Of a stretch of DNA of 64,000 bases, positions 44,116 through 53,088 are shown in pieces. The notes beneath the pieces are model-generated. The model did no database searches, was not told the DNA's origin, and saw nothing but the letters and a program-made list of their open reading frames with translations. The stretch spans positions 1 through 64,000 of the forward strand of contig CAZFNL010000011.1 in NCBI GenBank assembly GCA_964520615.1, in the 5' to 3' direction. The position numbers and the translations under genes are program-made. The DNA is from JAMCUI01 sp964520615 (GTDB lineage Bacteria; Patescibacteriota; Microgenomatia; 2-02-FULL-39-11). Numbering within the stretch: the first letter of the stretch is position 1; each line of letters opens with the position of its first letter.

Positions 44116-44181
44116 CTCTCTCCTGTATTGGTAAACCAACAGCATATCGTACGGACTTTTGACGGGAAAGTAGACAGATAA
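44116..44181 (+). pseudogene. diverged duplicate of the GH39-like gene's 3' end
   Basis: In one frame these 66 bases read LSPVLVNQQHIVRTFDGKVDR plus TAA (shown as LSPVL then QQHIVRTFDGKVDR), of the same length as the last 22 codons of the preceding gene (44043-44108). Fourteen of 21 residues agree, and the terminal VDR and stop are base-identical (GTAGACAGATAA). No start codon or gene body precedes it. Confidence 0.6.
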
Positions 44182-44184
44182 ATA

Positions 44185-45849
44185 TCAGACGTTTGACTCT
44201 TGTACGTTTACAACTTCCTGGGTAGTATCAATCATCACTCCTTTTCTGAATTCCTTAGCCCTCTTTATCATTTTGTAAAAGACGCTGATTTGGGGCACCT
44301 CCAGAAACCAGGAAAGGAAAAGGTATACAGACATGCCAGCAAGAGTGGCAATTCCTGTCAGAAATAGAAGATTGATTGTTTTTGTCGTATCAAAGACCAG
44401 CTGATCCAAAAGCTTCATGGGGATATACAACACTACTCCTGTTACAATTCCGGAGAGAAATATTTTTATCGCGGGCAGAATAAATTCTACTTTTGCGAAG
44501 CTTCCCACTTTTCTATCCAAGAAAAAAGTCAGAAGAATTATCTGGGCAATACTGGCAATGGAAGTAGACAATCCCAAAGACCAAACATCCATATGAAGAT
44601 GGAGGACAAAGATAAGTGATAATACCGTATTTAAACCAACCGATACCGCTCCTATAACAACAGGAGTTTTTGTATCATGAAGAGCGTAAAATGCCCGGGC
44701 TAAAAGCTGTATGAGTGATTGGGCGAAAAGGGAGATGCTGAAATATGCAAGAGTCTTTCCCGTAATGACTGTGCTATTCCAATCAAATAAAGTAGAAGCC
44801 CCGAAGACAAGTCTGACCATAGGGATACGTAAAACTATAAGAATTGCCGAAATAGGAATAACCAGAAAAAGAATCTGGTGAAAAGCCGCAAGAAAAGTAT
44901 TTTTGAATTCATCCATATTCTTCTTGGCATATAAAGATGAAAGGGATGGCAAAGTCGCCTGAGCAATACTGGCACCAAAAAGTCCAATTGGAACCTGTTG
45001 CAAATGCTGGGCAAAATTAAAAACCGTAACTGAAGCTGCTCCCAAAAGTGTTGATAGGATTAGATCAACAGTAGCATCAATCTGGGAAACTGCTAATCCC
45101 AAAGTTCGGGGCAACATCAGTTTTCCCACCTCGCGGGTACCGGGGTTTGAAAGTGAAAGACTCCAATGATGCTTATATCCAAGTGATAAAACAAGCGGCA
45201 CCTGTATAACGGTAAACAACACTGCACCAATCACAACTCCAATTACCGGAGCATAAAGGCCTAAAAATGGCGTCAGGAAGATGATACCTAAAATTATTCC
45301 TACGTTGTAAACCACAGGCGCTAGTGATGGGATTATAAAATTCCTAAATGACTCTAGAATTCCCGTAAAAAAGTTGCCTATGATAAGCGGAAAAACCTGG
45401 GCTAAAATCATGATTTGAGTAAACGAGGCCATGAGCGTTATTTCATGTTCGTCAAACCCTGGAGCCAGCAACATGGAAGTCTGCCGGGCAAAAAATACGA
45501 CCGGAAGGGAAAAGATTACGAAAATCACCATCCCCACATTTATAAGAGACGCAGCCATTTTGAAGGCTGCTTCCTTTCCCTTATTGTCCAGATGATCGGT
45601 AAAAACAGGTATAAAAGCTGTCGCCAGAACCCCCATCACCAGAAGCTCAAAAATCATATTTGGGAGCCTGAATGCGGCATAGTATATGCCTAAATCCGAC
45701 GGAGTAAACCTTGCCGCCAGAAGTCTGTCTCTAAATAATCCCAGCACTCTTGAAAACGCTACCGTCACCATGATGATTGAGGCGGCAGAAAAAACACTAT
45801 TTTGCCGGTGTGTTAAAATACGCAGAGTGTGTTTAAATAGCTTGACCAT
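44185..45849 (-). CDS. murJ: lipid II flippase MurJ
   Basis: MurJ moves lipid II across the membrane for wall synthesis. The 554-residue protein has about 14 hydrophobic helices and family features: ITVAFSRVLGLFRDRLLAARF-like start (SRVLGLFRDRLLA), FAQHLQQVPIGLFGASIAQATLPSLS, and LLARAFYALHDTKTPV. Length is normal. A TATACT box lies about 19 bases before the start. Confidence 0.93.
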   Translation of the reverse strand: MVKLFKHTLRILTHRQNSVFSAASIIMVTVAFSRVLGLFRDRLLAARFTPSDLGIYYAAFRLPNMIFELLVMGVLATAFIPVFTDHLDNKGKEAAFKMAASLINVGMVIFVIFSLPVVFFARQTSMLLAPGFDEHEITLMASFTQIMILAQVFPLIIGNFFTGILESFRNFIIPSLAPVVYNVGIILGIIFLTPFLGLYAPVIGVVIGAVLFTVIQVPLVLSLGYKHHWSLSLSNPGTREVGKLMLPRTLGLAVSQIDATVDLILSTLLGAASVTVFNFAQHLQQVPIGLFGASIAQATLPSLSSLYAKKNMDEFKNTFLAAFHQILFLVIPISAILIVLRIPMVRLVFGASTLFDWNSTVITGKTLAYFSISLFAQSLIQLLARAFYALHDTKTPVVIGAVSVGLNTVLSLIFVLHLHMDVWSLGLSTSIASIAQIILLTFFLDRKVGSFAKVEFILPAIKIFLSGIVTGVVLYIPMKLLDQLVFDTTKTINLLFLTGIATLAGMSVYLFLSWFLEVPQISVFYKMIKRAKEFRKGVMIDTTQEVVNVQESNV

Positions 45850-45950
45850 AAGCCCAGTCTTTAGTATACTATTACAACGTCAGTTAATAAATGATTTGAA
45901 GATTAGTTCATTGTAATCTCGATTTACTAGTTATTTGACACCATAAATCT

Positions 45951-46259
45951 ATGCCTATCATAAAAAGCGCCAAAAAGAAACTTCGCCAGGATAAAATAAG
46001 GACAAAACAAAACTTGCTGGTAAAAAAGGCTGTCAAAGCGGCTATTTCAGTTTTCAAGAAAAAACCGACACCAAAAATGATGGAAAAAGTTTACAGTCTT
46101 TTGGATAATGCCGTGAAGAAAAATATATTCCATAAAAACAAATCAGCCAGGCTGAAATCAAACCTTTCCAGACTTTTAGGGAAAAAGCCATCACCGCAAA
46201 AGACCCAAGAACCAAAATCGTCTGCCAAAAAAGCCAAAAGCAAAAAATCCTCAAGCTAA
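45951..46259 (+). CDS. rpsT: 30S ribosomal protein S20
   Basis: S20 binds 16S rRNA at the bottom of the small subunit. The 102-residue protein is Lys-rich and helical, with MPIIKSAKKKLRQDKIRTKQN and the C-terminal HKNKSARLKSNLSRLL pattern of the family. A tail of about 20 Lys/Ser/Pro residues extends past the usual end. Confidence 0.9.
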   Translation: MPIIKSAKKKLRQDKIRTKQNLLVKKAVKAAISVFKKKPTPKMMEKVYSLLDNAVKKNIFHKNKSARLKSNLSRLLGKKPSPQKTQEPKSSAKKAKSKKSSS

Positions 46260-46340
46260 TTCACATATATTTATCTCCAACCTTTTTTACAAAACGATTT
46301 TATAGTGCTGGTTAGAATTCCGTTGTATAATAAATTGAAT

Positions 46341-46379
46341 AATAACGCGGATTCCCAAAAAGGTTTGCCGCGGGTTATT
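46341..46379 (+). other. leader hairpin before pilN
   Basis: AATAACGCGG (46341-46350) pairs with CCGC..GTTATT (46368-46379) with a two-base bulge. It lies between a TATAAT (46326-46331) and the pilN start at 46404, so it would be in the 5' leader. No T run follows. Confidence 0.4.
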
Positions 46380-46403
46380 GTAATTGAATAAGACTTAAAA
46401 CCT

Positions 46404-46961
46404 ATGCCTGCCGCCAAAAAAAAAGTAAACATTAACCTGATTGTAAAAGAAGATATAGATGAGTCATTCTCCGGCCAAGCCTTATCCTGGGCACTCACTT
46501 ATGGACGTTATATCATAATCATCACCCAAATAGTCGTCTTGTCAGTTTTTTTTCTGCGTTTCAAACTTGACCGCGACCATACCGATTTGAAAGATTCCGT
46601 TTCACAAAAACAAGCATTGGTGGAATCAATCTCTGATCTTGAGGGCAATATTAGACAAGTGCAGGCTAAATTAGCTTATATAGGTCAGGTGACGAATAAT
46701 CAGGATGCTATCCTAAAAGTTATCAGGTTTTTGCAAAACCTGACACCATCTGATACCGTCTACTCGACCCTTTCAATAAACGCTACTAGCCTCAGTCTTA
46801 ACGCCACATCCGGCAATTTGCGAAGTTTCAACTTTTTCCTACGGCAACTACAACAGGACAATAAACTGACTGAGGTCACCCTGAATGATATCCAGCGACA
46901 ACCTGACGGAAGAATATCGTTCAAGATTAGTGCAAGTGTTAATTTGAATAAATTCAAGTAA
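46404..46961 (+). CDS. PilN-like type IV pilus assembly protein
   Basis: The 185-residue protein has a short cytoplasmic N-terminus (KKKVNINLI, resembling the PilN INLLP motif that binds PilM), one membrane helix (about 35-52), a coiled-coil, and a ferredoxin-like outer domain (TPSDTVYSTLSINATSLSLNATS). With PilO it forms the inner-membrane alignment complex of type IV pili. The pair is in the correct order here. A second copy of its last 20 codons follows at 46978. Confidence 0.75.
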   Translation: MPAAKKKVNINLIVKEDIDESFSGQALSWALTYGRYIIIITQIVVLSVFFLRFKLDRDHTDLKDSVSQKQALVESISDLEGNIRQVQAKLAYIGQVTNNQDAILKVIRFLQNLTPSDTVYSTLSINATSLSLNATSGNLRSFNFFLRQLQQDNKLTEVTLNDIQRQPDGRISFKISASVNLNKFK

Positions 46962-46977
46962 ATTGTATATGCTAGAA

Positions 46978-47037
46978 CCTGACGGAAGAATATCGTTCAA
47001 GATTAGTGCAAGTGTGAATATAAATAAGTTTAGATAA
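46978..47037 (+). pseudogene. diverged duplicate of the pilN 3' end
   Basis: These 60 bases encode PDGRISFKISASVNINKFR and stop, aligned with the last 20 codons of the preceding gene (46902-46961: PDGRISFKISASVNLNKFK). The first 38 bases are identical (40 with the two just before); the last 22 differ mainly at silent or conservative positions. No start codon or body of a second gene precedes it. Confidence 0.65.
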
Positions 47038-47044
47038 CAAAATT

Positions 47045-47659
47045 ATGGTCAAAAGACCGACATTTTATCATCCTACTTTCGGAGCAGCCTACCAAAGGTT
47101 CATGCCCATCATAAAAAGCAAAAAGTCAAAATCATACCTTACGTTAACTTTGACTTTCATATCTCTTTCGATATTCGGGCTTTTTGCCATACGGCCCACT
47201 CTTATTACTGCTATTTCTCTTTATAAGGATGTTGGCGACCTACAGGCTCTCAATATCCAATACGAAAATAAGATTGGCAGCCTCATAAGAGCCCAATCAT
47301 CTTATGAACAGATAAGGGATGACCTACCTCTAATCGATACAGCTATCCCAACAAATACCGATTTCAGCAAGCTTGCCAGATCAATAGAAAATTTTGCAAA
47401 TAAGGAAAACCTTATCATAAACCAAATGCAAATTGACAATGTCTCAATTTCCCATCTGCCGTCAACCGGAAAGCTGAACAACTACGGATTTAATATGATC
47501 GCCACAGGAGATTTTAACTCTATTACTAATTTCCTGACTCATCTTATAAACTGGAGAAGGATAGTAAATATCAACTCTTTAGAACTGTCACACGAAGGAG
47601 GCACGCAAAGTGCCAACTTGAGGATGCAAATCAGAGCCACCACTTACTATGAACCGTAA
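47045..47659 (+). CDS. PilO-like type IV pilus assembly protein
   Basis: The 204-residue bitopic protein has a membrane helix (about 35-55), a coiled-coil (VGDLQALNIQYENKIGSLI), and an outer domain with DFSKLARSIENFANKENLI and FNMIATGDFNSITNFLTHLINWRRIVNINSLEL, the PilO pattern. It partners PilN in the pilus inner-membrane complex. It overlaps the next small gene by 11 bases. Confidence 0.75.
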   Translation: MVKRPTFYHPTFGAAYQRFMPIIKSKKSKSYLTLTLTFISLSIFGLFAIRPTLITAISLYKDVGDLQALNIQYENKIGSLIRAQSSYEQIRDDLPLIDTAIPTNTDFSKLARSIENFANKENLIINQMQIDNVSISHLPSTGKLNNYGFNMIATGDFNSITNFLTHLINWRRIVNINSLELSHEGGTQSANLRMQIRATTYYEP

Positions 47660-47837
47660 AGAAATTATGATCATGGCTTTAATAATTTTGCTGACTGTAG
47701 CAGCATGGATTGTCTTTGGCGTATATCATGCCAAAACAGAGTCCAGCATTTCCCAACAGGATTTGCGTCAAGTTGAGCCGTTGACACCAACTTTTGACAA
47801 TGACATAATCAAAAAACTTAGAAGCCGAGAGGAATAA
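47649..47837 (+). CDS. small single-helix protein of the pilus operon
   Basis: The 62-residue protein has an N-terminal membrane helix (about residues 6-26) and a charged outer tail (SISQQDLRQVEPLTPTFDNDIIKKL). By position after pilO it may stand where a PilP-like lipoprotein would be, but it has no lipobox and no PilP domain. It is followed directly, with no gap, by the next gene. Confidence 0.55.
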   Translation: MNRKEIMIMALIILLTVAAWIVFGVYHAKTESSISQQDLRQVEPLTPTFDNDIIKKLRSREE

Positions 47838-49268
47838 ATGTATAGAAAGGAAAAACGCATACCTACCATTTTGGCTCTTTTCATACTTTTTGCCGGTATC
47901 GGCAGTACTCTCTTTTTTGATAGATCAGCTCACATATTTACCTCCTCAGCCAAAAATCCAATCTTTCCACAAGAGGTACACATAAGCAATATTTCAGAAA
48001 ATTCTTTTACCGTTTCATGGCTTACTTCCACTCCGGTTACCGCCATAGCAAAAATCACCGGAAATAATATCACACCAATAACTCTTATAGACGACCTTGA
48101 CAATGACAACATACAAAGACCAAGAACAACCCACTATATTACTTTCAGAAACCTCAATCCAGATACGGCATATACAGTCCAGATATTTGATAACAATACT
48201 AACTGTCCAAACAGCATTTACTGCCCGACAATAAAACAGAAAACTGGTACCAAGATCCCAACTGCCCCTTCTCTACCTCCAGCAAAAGGAAAGATTATCG
48301 ACATTACGGGAAAAGCGGCTGATGGAGCAATTGTCTATCTTACTCTTGGAAAGAGTGCGCTTTTATCCGGCAGAAGTGACAGTTTGGGATTTTGGGTCAT
48401 ACCTCTGAACAACATCAGAAGTCAAGACCTTTTAAGCCGCATAGAAATTGCAGATAGCGATCTACTGCAAATTTCAGCATACGTTGCGCCACAGCAGACA
48501 ACTTCAGGCGTAGTCGACGTCCTTTCAATAAGACAAAACCTCCAGATACCGGACATGATTGTGGGAAACAATTATAATTTTATTAACCTTATCAGTAAAA
48601 GAGATCTGCTGGCCCAAATAAATGACCAGAAAATTCTTGGCGCACAAACAAAAGCAAATAGTGAAAAAATTCCAGGCTCTTTGGTGGGCGCAAGCAGTAT
48701 TGGTGGTTATAACCTGATTTTTCCCTCTTCAAACGGAGACTACACAAGTGATACACAACCAAGATTTAGAGGGATTGGACCTAAAGGAAAACAAATCTTA
48801 GTTACTGTCCGTTCATCACCCCAATCAGCCAAAGTGACTGTGGACCAAAGCGGCAACTGGTATTGGCGGCCGCCTCAGGCGCTTTCTCCTGGAACCCATT
48901 ACATCAGTATCCAGGGGTATGACGAATATGGCAACCCGGTAAAAATAACAAGGGAATTTATAGTCTTTAAGAGTGGAGAACAAGTCTTGGGGGAAGCAAC
49001 AGCTTCTGCCACTCTAACTCCTTCTCCCACTTTTACTCCAACTCCAATTCCAACAAATATTCCAACCCCTTTACCTACCAGCACACCAGTGCCAACACCT
49101 ATAAACTCGCCAATACCCAGCCCGACATCTGCTCCGACAATCGCTTATATTTCACCTACACTTGCACAAAACCCTCCGCGTACCGGATCATACCAGACCA
49201 CTGTGGCTTTATTAGGAGGAGGTGCAGCTCTTCTTCTTGCAGGCATCAAACTCTTTACTTCTCTATAA
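47838..49268 (+). CDS. FN3/Ig-domain surface protein with PPRTG end
   Basis: The 476-residue protein has an N-terminal signal or membrane helix, a fibronectin III domain (VHISNISENSFTVSWLTSTPV, FRNLNPDTAYTVQIF), a carboxypeptidase-regulatory-like part, a bacterial Ig domain (TVDQSGNWYWRPPQALSPG..YISIQGYDEYGN), a Pro/Thr-rich stalk (about 400-440), and an end reading NPPRTGSYQT followed by a hydrophobic helix. PPRTG plus helix resembles a sortase signal, though the basic tail is nearly absent. It closes the pilN-pilO operon, so it may be a pilus-linked adhesin. Confidence 0.65.
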   Translation: MYRKEKRIPTILALFILFAGIGSTLFFDRSAHIFTSSAKNPIFPQEVHISNISENSFTVSWLTSTPVTAIAKITGNNITPITLIDDLDNDNIQRPRTTHYITFRNLNPDTAYTVQIFDNNTNCPNSIYCPTIKQKTGTKIPTAPSLPPAKGKIIDITGKAADGAIVYLTLGKSALLSGRSDSLGFWVIPLNNIRSQDLLSRIEIADSDLLQISAYVAPQQTTSGVVDVLSIRQNLQIPDMIVGNNYNFINLISKRDLLAQINDQKILGAQTKANSEKIPGSLVGASSIGGYNLIFPSSNGDYTSDTQPRFRGIGPKGKQILVTVRSSPQSAKVTVDQSGNWYWRPPQALSPGTHYISIQGYDEYGNPVKITREFIVFKSGEQVLGEATASATLTPSPTFTPTPIPTNIPTPLPTSTPVPTPINSPIPSPTSAPTIAYISPTLAQNPPRTGSYQTTVALLGGGAALLLAGIKLFTSL

Positions 49269-49269
49269 T

Positions 49270-50379
49270 CTAGGGGATCATCTTGCAGTTGGTATCCTGC
49301 ATCTGGCACAAGATAAACTTATGTATCTCGTCAAAATTGCCAGTCCTTGGCGCTAACACCCATTTCCCGTCGTACTGCCAGTCAGGAGGATTTACTAAAA
49401 ATCCTTTCCTTCTGTTGGGAGCATTTGATAAAATATCGCCTGCATCCAAAACCACTTTTCGCAAAGAACCATCTTTTAGTGTAGCAAAAAACCTTGCCAT
49501 CTGTATCTTTTCAGACAGATTCATATCGGTGAGGACAGTACTAATGAAAACATTTATTATCTCCACGACCCGACGGGGATCAGTCCAAAACGAAGGCTTC
49601 ATCACCTTGTCTTTTATTGCCAGTATCACCTTCTGTTGCCTCTGGTCTCTGGCAAAATCAGTTCCCTCCTCCCCTTGCGCATGCCTGCTCCGGACAAATT
49701 TTAATGCTGTTGTACCATCCATATGTTGTAGACCGGTGTTAAAACGCACCGTCTCATATCTACAGGCAAATGTCATGTCACCGCCGCAAGCGTCATTTTC
49801 TTTGCCGGCAATAGGATACATTGTATCGGTAAAAGCTGTGGACACATTTATATCAACTCCGTCCAAAAGATCAATCAGCCTCTCAAACCCTGAAAAATCA
49901 ACAAGCACGGCATAATGTACTGGTTGGCCTACCACTTCTTCAATAGCCGACTTTGCCAGTATGAAACCTCCTCCTTTTTCCTTTGCCTCCCCATAGTGAT
50001 AAGCACTATTTATCTTATCCTTCAGGCTATCAAGCCAAATATCCCTGGGAATTGATACCATAAGTGCATCATGCTTTTTGAAATCAACACTGAGAAACAT
50101 CATGGTATCGGTCAGATCTGCTCCCTCATGATTACCCCCTCCAATGCCCAAAACAGCAATGTTTGTCCTGCCCTGATATGATTTCAGAGTTGGCGTGGTG
50201 TTAAATATGATACTTGAAAAAAGGGATGGTGACAGATTATTGGCCACGGCAAACTGATACGCCGGAAAATATATTTTTATGAGGAATAATGCTGCTGCCA
50301 AAATAAAAATAGCCCCCAGTATAGAGGCCTTCAGAACCGGCAGATATTTTTGGATCCTTCTCTTAAAATGATGAAGCAT
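49270..50379 (-). CDS. LytR-CpsA-Psr family protein
   Basis: LCP enzymes transfer polymers such as teichoic acids or capsule to peptidoglycan. The 369-residue protein has a membrane helix (about 15-38) and the LCP domain: NIAVLGIGGG, LTDTMMFLSVDFKKHDALMVSIPRDIWLD, INSAYHYGEA, DGVDINV, and the Arg-rich LKFVRSRHAQGEEGTDFARDQRQQ motif. It overlaps the end of tpiA by 17 bases on the same strand. Confidence 0.9.
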   Translation of the reverse strand: MLHHFKRRIQKYLPVLKASILGAIFILAAALFLIKIYFPAYQFAVANNLSPSLFSSIIFNTTPTLKSYQGRTNIAVLGIGGGNHEGADLTDTMMFLSVDFKKHDALMVSIPRDIWLDSLKDKINSAYHYGEAKEKGGGFILAKSAIEEVVGQPVHYAVLVDFSGFERLIDLLDGVDINVSTAFTDTMYPIAGKENDACGGDMTFACRYETVRFNTGLQHMDGTTALKFVRSRHAQGEEGTDFARDQRQQKVILAIKDKVMKPSFWTDPRRVVEIINVFISTVLTDMNLSEKIQMARFFATLKDGSLRKVVLDAGDILSNAPNRRKGFLVNPPDWQYDGKWVLAPRTGNFDEIHKFILCQMQDTNCKMIP

Positions 50380-51043
50380 TGGAAACTATGTCAAAGAAAC
50401 TTTGCGGGTCAAGACTGGAACCACCTGGCAATACTCCATCGATACTTCCAAAAGACAAAAAACTGTTGGCATTTTCTGCTTTGACACTTCCGCCATAAAT
50501 TACCGATTTTCCTGGATTCTTTTTTTTGATATATTCTGCTACTTCACCTGCTTTTTGCGGGCTCTCAGTCTTGCCAGTACCTATAGCCCAAACCGGCTCA
50601 TAAGCCACGATATCAGCCTCATTTGGTACTGGAGTTTCCGGCCCTGGAATGCAAAAAACTGTAATTAAACCGGCACTTTTGGCTCTTTTGGCTTTGTCAG
50701 AAAGAATATTATCTGTTTCTCCAAATTTTTCTCTTCTCTCCGAGTGACCAATAATGGCATACTGCGCAAACTCTTTTGCCATCCCTGCTGTCACTTCTCC
50801 TGTAAATGCTCCTTCAGCAAATGGTGAAATATTCTGCACTCCCAGACCCAAAGGCAAACCATACTTATCCCTCAACTCTTTTGCCAACGGCAGAAGTACA
50901 AAAGGGGGACAAATTACTAGTGTCAGGTTTGCGGTAGAGATGGTGTCTTTTTGTCTGGAGTAAATATTGGTAAATTTGGCAAACCAGTCTCGCGTCTCCA
51001 GTAGATTCTTATTGGATTTCCAATTGCCGATAATGTATTTCAT
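50363..51043 (-). CDS. tpiA: triosephosphate isomerase
   Basis: This glycolytic enzyme interconverts DHAP and G3P. The 226-residue protein has K9 in GNWKSN, H100 in IIGHSERREKFGET, E149 in VAYEPVWAIGTGKT, and the C-terminal phosphate loops YGGSVKAENA and LPGGSSLD. It is about 25 residues shorter than the usual 250, with short loops as in some archaeal and CPR forms. Confidence 0.93.
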   Translation of the reverse strand: MKYIIGNWKSNKNLLETRDWFAKFTNIYSRQKDTISTANLTLVICPPFVLLPLAKELRDKYGLPLGLGVQNISPFAEGAFTGEVTAGMAKEFAQYAIIGHSERREKFGETDNILSDKAKRAKSAGLITVFCIPGPETPVPNEADIVAYEPVWAIGTGKTESPQKAGEVAEYIKKKNPGKSVIYGGSVKAENANSFLSFGSIDGVLPGGSSLDPQSFFDIVSNASSF

Positions 51044-51139
51044 AAATCAGATTTGAAGAAAGATTATGTTATTATAGTTTATTGTAACATTAGGGATAGA
51101 TGTCATAAATAGCGCAAATCTCAAATTCATACGCACCTT

Positions 51140-51202
51140 GTCATCCTCCGGCTTGTCTCGCCCGGCGGCATAGCCTTGCCGAAGTCGGGACCGGAGGACC
51201 GA
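51140..51202. repeat. REP-like GC-rich nested palindrome
   Basis: GTCATCCTCCGG opens and CCGGAGGACC closes a stem whose loop holds a second GC-rich palindrome (CCCGGCGGC ... GCCG). It shares the GTCATCC head of the other REP-like units and lies just upstream of the helicase gene. Confidence 0.5.
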
Positions 51203-51238
51203 AATATTAATTATATATTTAATGTTTTTATAGTATTT

Positions 51239-53086
51239 ATGCCCAACGACTCACTTTTATCGTCTCTCAACCCCGCTCAAAAAGAAGCGGTTCTAGCTAC
51301 AAATGGTCCTATCCTTATTCTGGCCGGCGCAGGATCCGGAAAGACCAGAGTACTTACATATAAAGTGGCTTATCTGATTTTGGAAAAAGAAATACCGTCC
51401 GGAAACATACTCATGGTAACATTTACCAATAAAGCTGCAGGGGAAATGAAGGATAGAATTACGTCACTTCTGAAAAAATCAGGAGATAAACACGTATCCG
51501 ATCTGCCGTTTGCCGGCACTTTCCATTCACTCTGCGCCAGGATACTCAGGCATCATGGCCGGGCAATCGGCATCACTCCCGACTTTCTCATCTACGACAG
51601 CCAAGACACAAAAGATGCTATAAAGGAAGTTCTTGAGAACTTGGGTTTGGACCAAAAAAGGTTCCATCCTCCAGCTGTAGCAGCTACCATCTCCCAAGCC
51701 AAAAACGAACTTATTTCCGCCATTGAGTACCAACAAATCGCCCGAGGTTATTTCCAGGAAAATATCGTTAAAGTTTATATCGGATACCAGAAACTTTTAC
51801 GTGAAAACAACGCCTTGGACTTTGACGATCTGCTCTTTTTCACCGTAGAGCTTTTCCGAAAAGATAAAGAGACGGCCGGATATTACCAGAATTTATTCAA
51901 ATATGTCCTTGTTGACGAATACCAGGATACCAACCATGCCCAGTATGAATTGACCCGCCTTTTGTCTAAAAGATGGAAAAATATATGTGTAGTAGGGGAT
52001 GCTTCCCAAAGCATCTATGCCTGGAGGGGGGCGGATTTCAGAAATATATTGCGCTTCAAGGAAGACTTCCCTTACTGTAAAGTATTTCATCTTGAGCAAA
52101 ACTACCGCTCCACCCAAACAATACTTTCAGCTGCTTATTCTGTCGTCTCACGGAATAATTCACACCCCATCCTAAAATTATGGACTGAGAAAAATGGCGG
52201 CGATCTCATCACTTCATTCCAAGCCAGAAACGAGCAGGAAGAGGCTCTTTTTGTCATAGGAAAAATTACCGAGTCAAAATATAAAAACAGTCATTTGCAC
52301 TACTCAGACTTTGCCGTACTTTACCGGACCAACGCCCAAAGCCGAGTTCTTGAGGAAGCACTTCTTCATACCGGACTCCCGTATATACTGGTGGGCGGGG
52401 TCAGATTTTATGAAAGGAAAGAAATAAAAGATGTTCTCTCATATTTGAGACTTTTGATAAACCCAAAAGACAGCATTTCATACAGGAGAATAGAAAAACT
52501 GGGCAAAAAGAAAATGGCAAGGTTTATGGACTTTGCCGGGAATTTCAGAAATGAAATAAAAAAAGACAATCTCTCTTCACTTGAAGTGATGGATAAAACT
52601 CTGCAGGAAACGTCCTATCTTGATCTTTACGACAAAAACAATGAAGAAGATCTTTACAGACTGGAAAATATAAAGGAACTTCGCTCTGTTGCTTCCCAAT
52701 TCCCCAATCTTAATAATTTTCTGGAAAATGTGGCGCTTGTCGAACAGGAATACTTACCGGACCGGCCGGTAGAAAATAACAATAAAAAAGACGCCATAAC
52801 ACTTATGACTCTACATGCTGCTAAAGGTCTGGAATTTCGCAACATATTCATGGTTGGTATGGAAGAAGGCCTTTTCCCGCATGCCAGATCAATAATGGAA
52901 CCGATGGAACTTGAGGAAGAAAGAAGACTTTGCTATGTTGGTATCACCCGAGCTATGGATAAACTTTACCTTACCTATACATCCAGAAGACTTTATTTTG
53001 GCCAAAGATCAGCTAATCCCGTCTCCCGTTTCTTACTGGATATTCCCCAGGAATTGCTACAGCAATCAACGGAACAGGTAATTTAA
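51239..53086 (+). CDS. UvrD/PcrA/Rep-type DNA helicase
   Basis: This SF1 3'-5' helicase acts in repair and replication restart. The 615-residue protein shows LNPAQKEAV, Walker A GAGSGKTRVL, TFTNKAAGEMKDRI, VDEYQDTNHAQYEL, GDASQSIYAWRGAD, LEQNYRST, LMTLHAAKGLEF and the VGITRAMDKLYLTY motif, all in order. It is shorter than PcrA (about 720), mainly in the 2B region and the C-terminal tail. ATG 51239 is used; a TATAGT box lies five bases before it. Confidence 0.92.
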   Translation: MPNDSLLSSLNPAQKEAVLATNGPILILAGAGSGKTRVLTYKVAYLILEKEIPSGNILMVTFTNKAAGEMKDRITSLLKKSGDKHVSDLPFAGTFHSLCARILRHHGRAIGITPDFLIYDSQDTKDAIKEVLENLGLDQKRFHPPAVAATISQAKNELISAIEYQQIARGYFQENIVKVYIGYQKLLRENNALDFDDLLFFTVELFRKDKETAGYYQNLFKYVLVDEYQDTNHAQYELTRLLSKRWKNICVVGDASQSIYAWRGADFRNILRFKEDFPYCKVFHLEQNYRSTQTILSAAYSVVSRNNSHPILKLWTEKNGGDLITSFQARNEQEEALFVIGKITESKYKNSHLHYSDFAVLYRTNAQSRVLEEALLHTGLPYILVGGVRFYERKEIKDVLSYLRLLINPKDSISYRRIEKLGKKKMARFMDFAGNFRNEIKKDNLSSLEVMDKTLQETSYLDLYDKNNEEDLYRLENIKELRSVASQFPNLNNFLENVALVEQEYLPDRPVENNNKKDAITLMTLHAAKGLEFRNIFMVGMEEGLFPHARSIMEPMELEEERRLCYVGITRAMDKLYLTYTSRRLYFGQRSANPVSRFLLDIPQELLQQSTEQVI

Positions 53087-53088
53087 TC

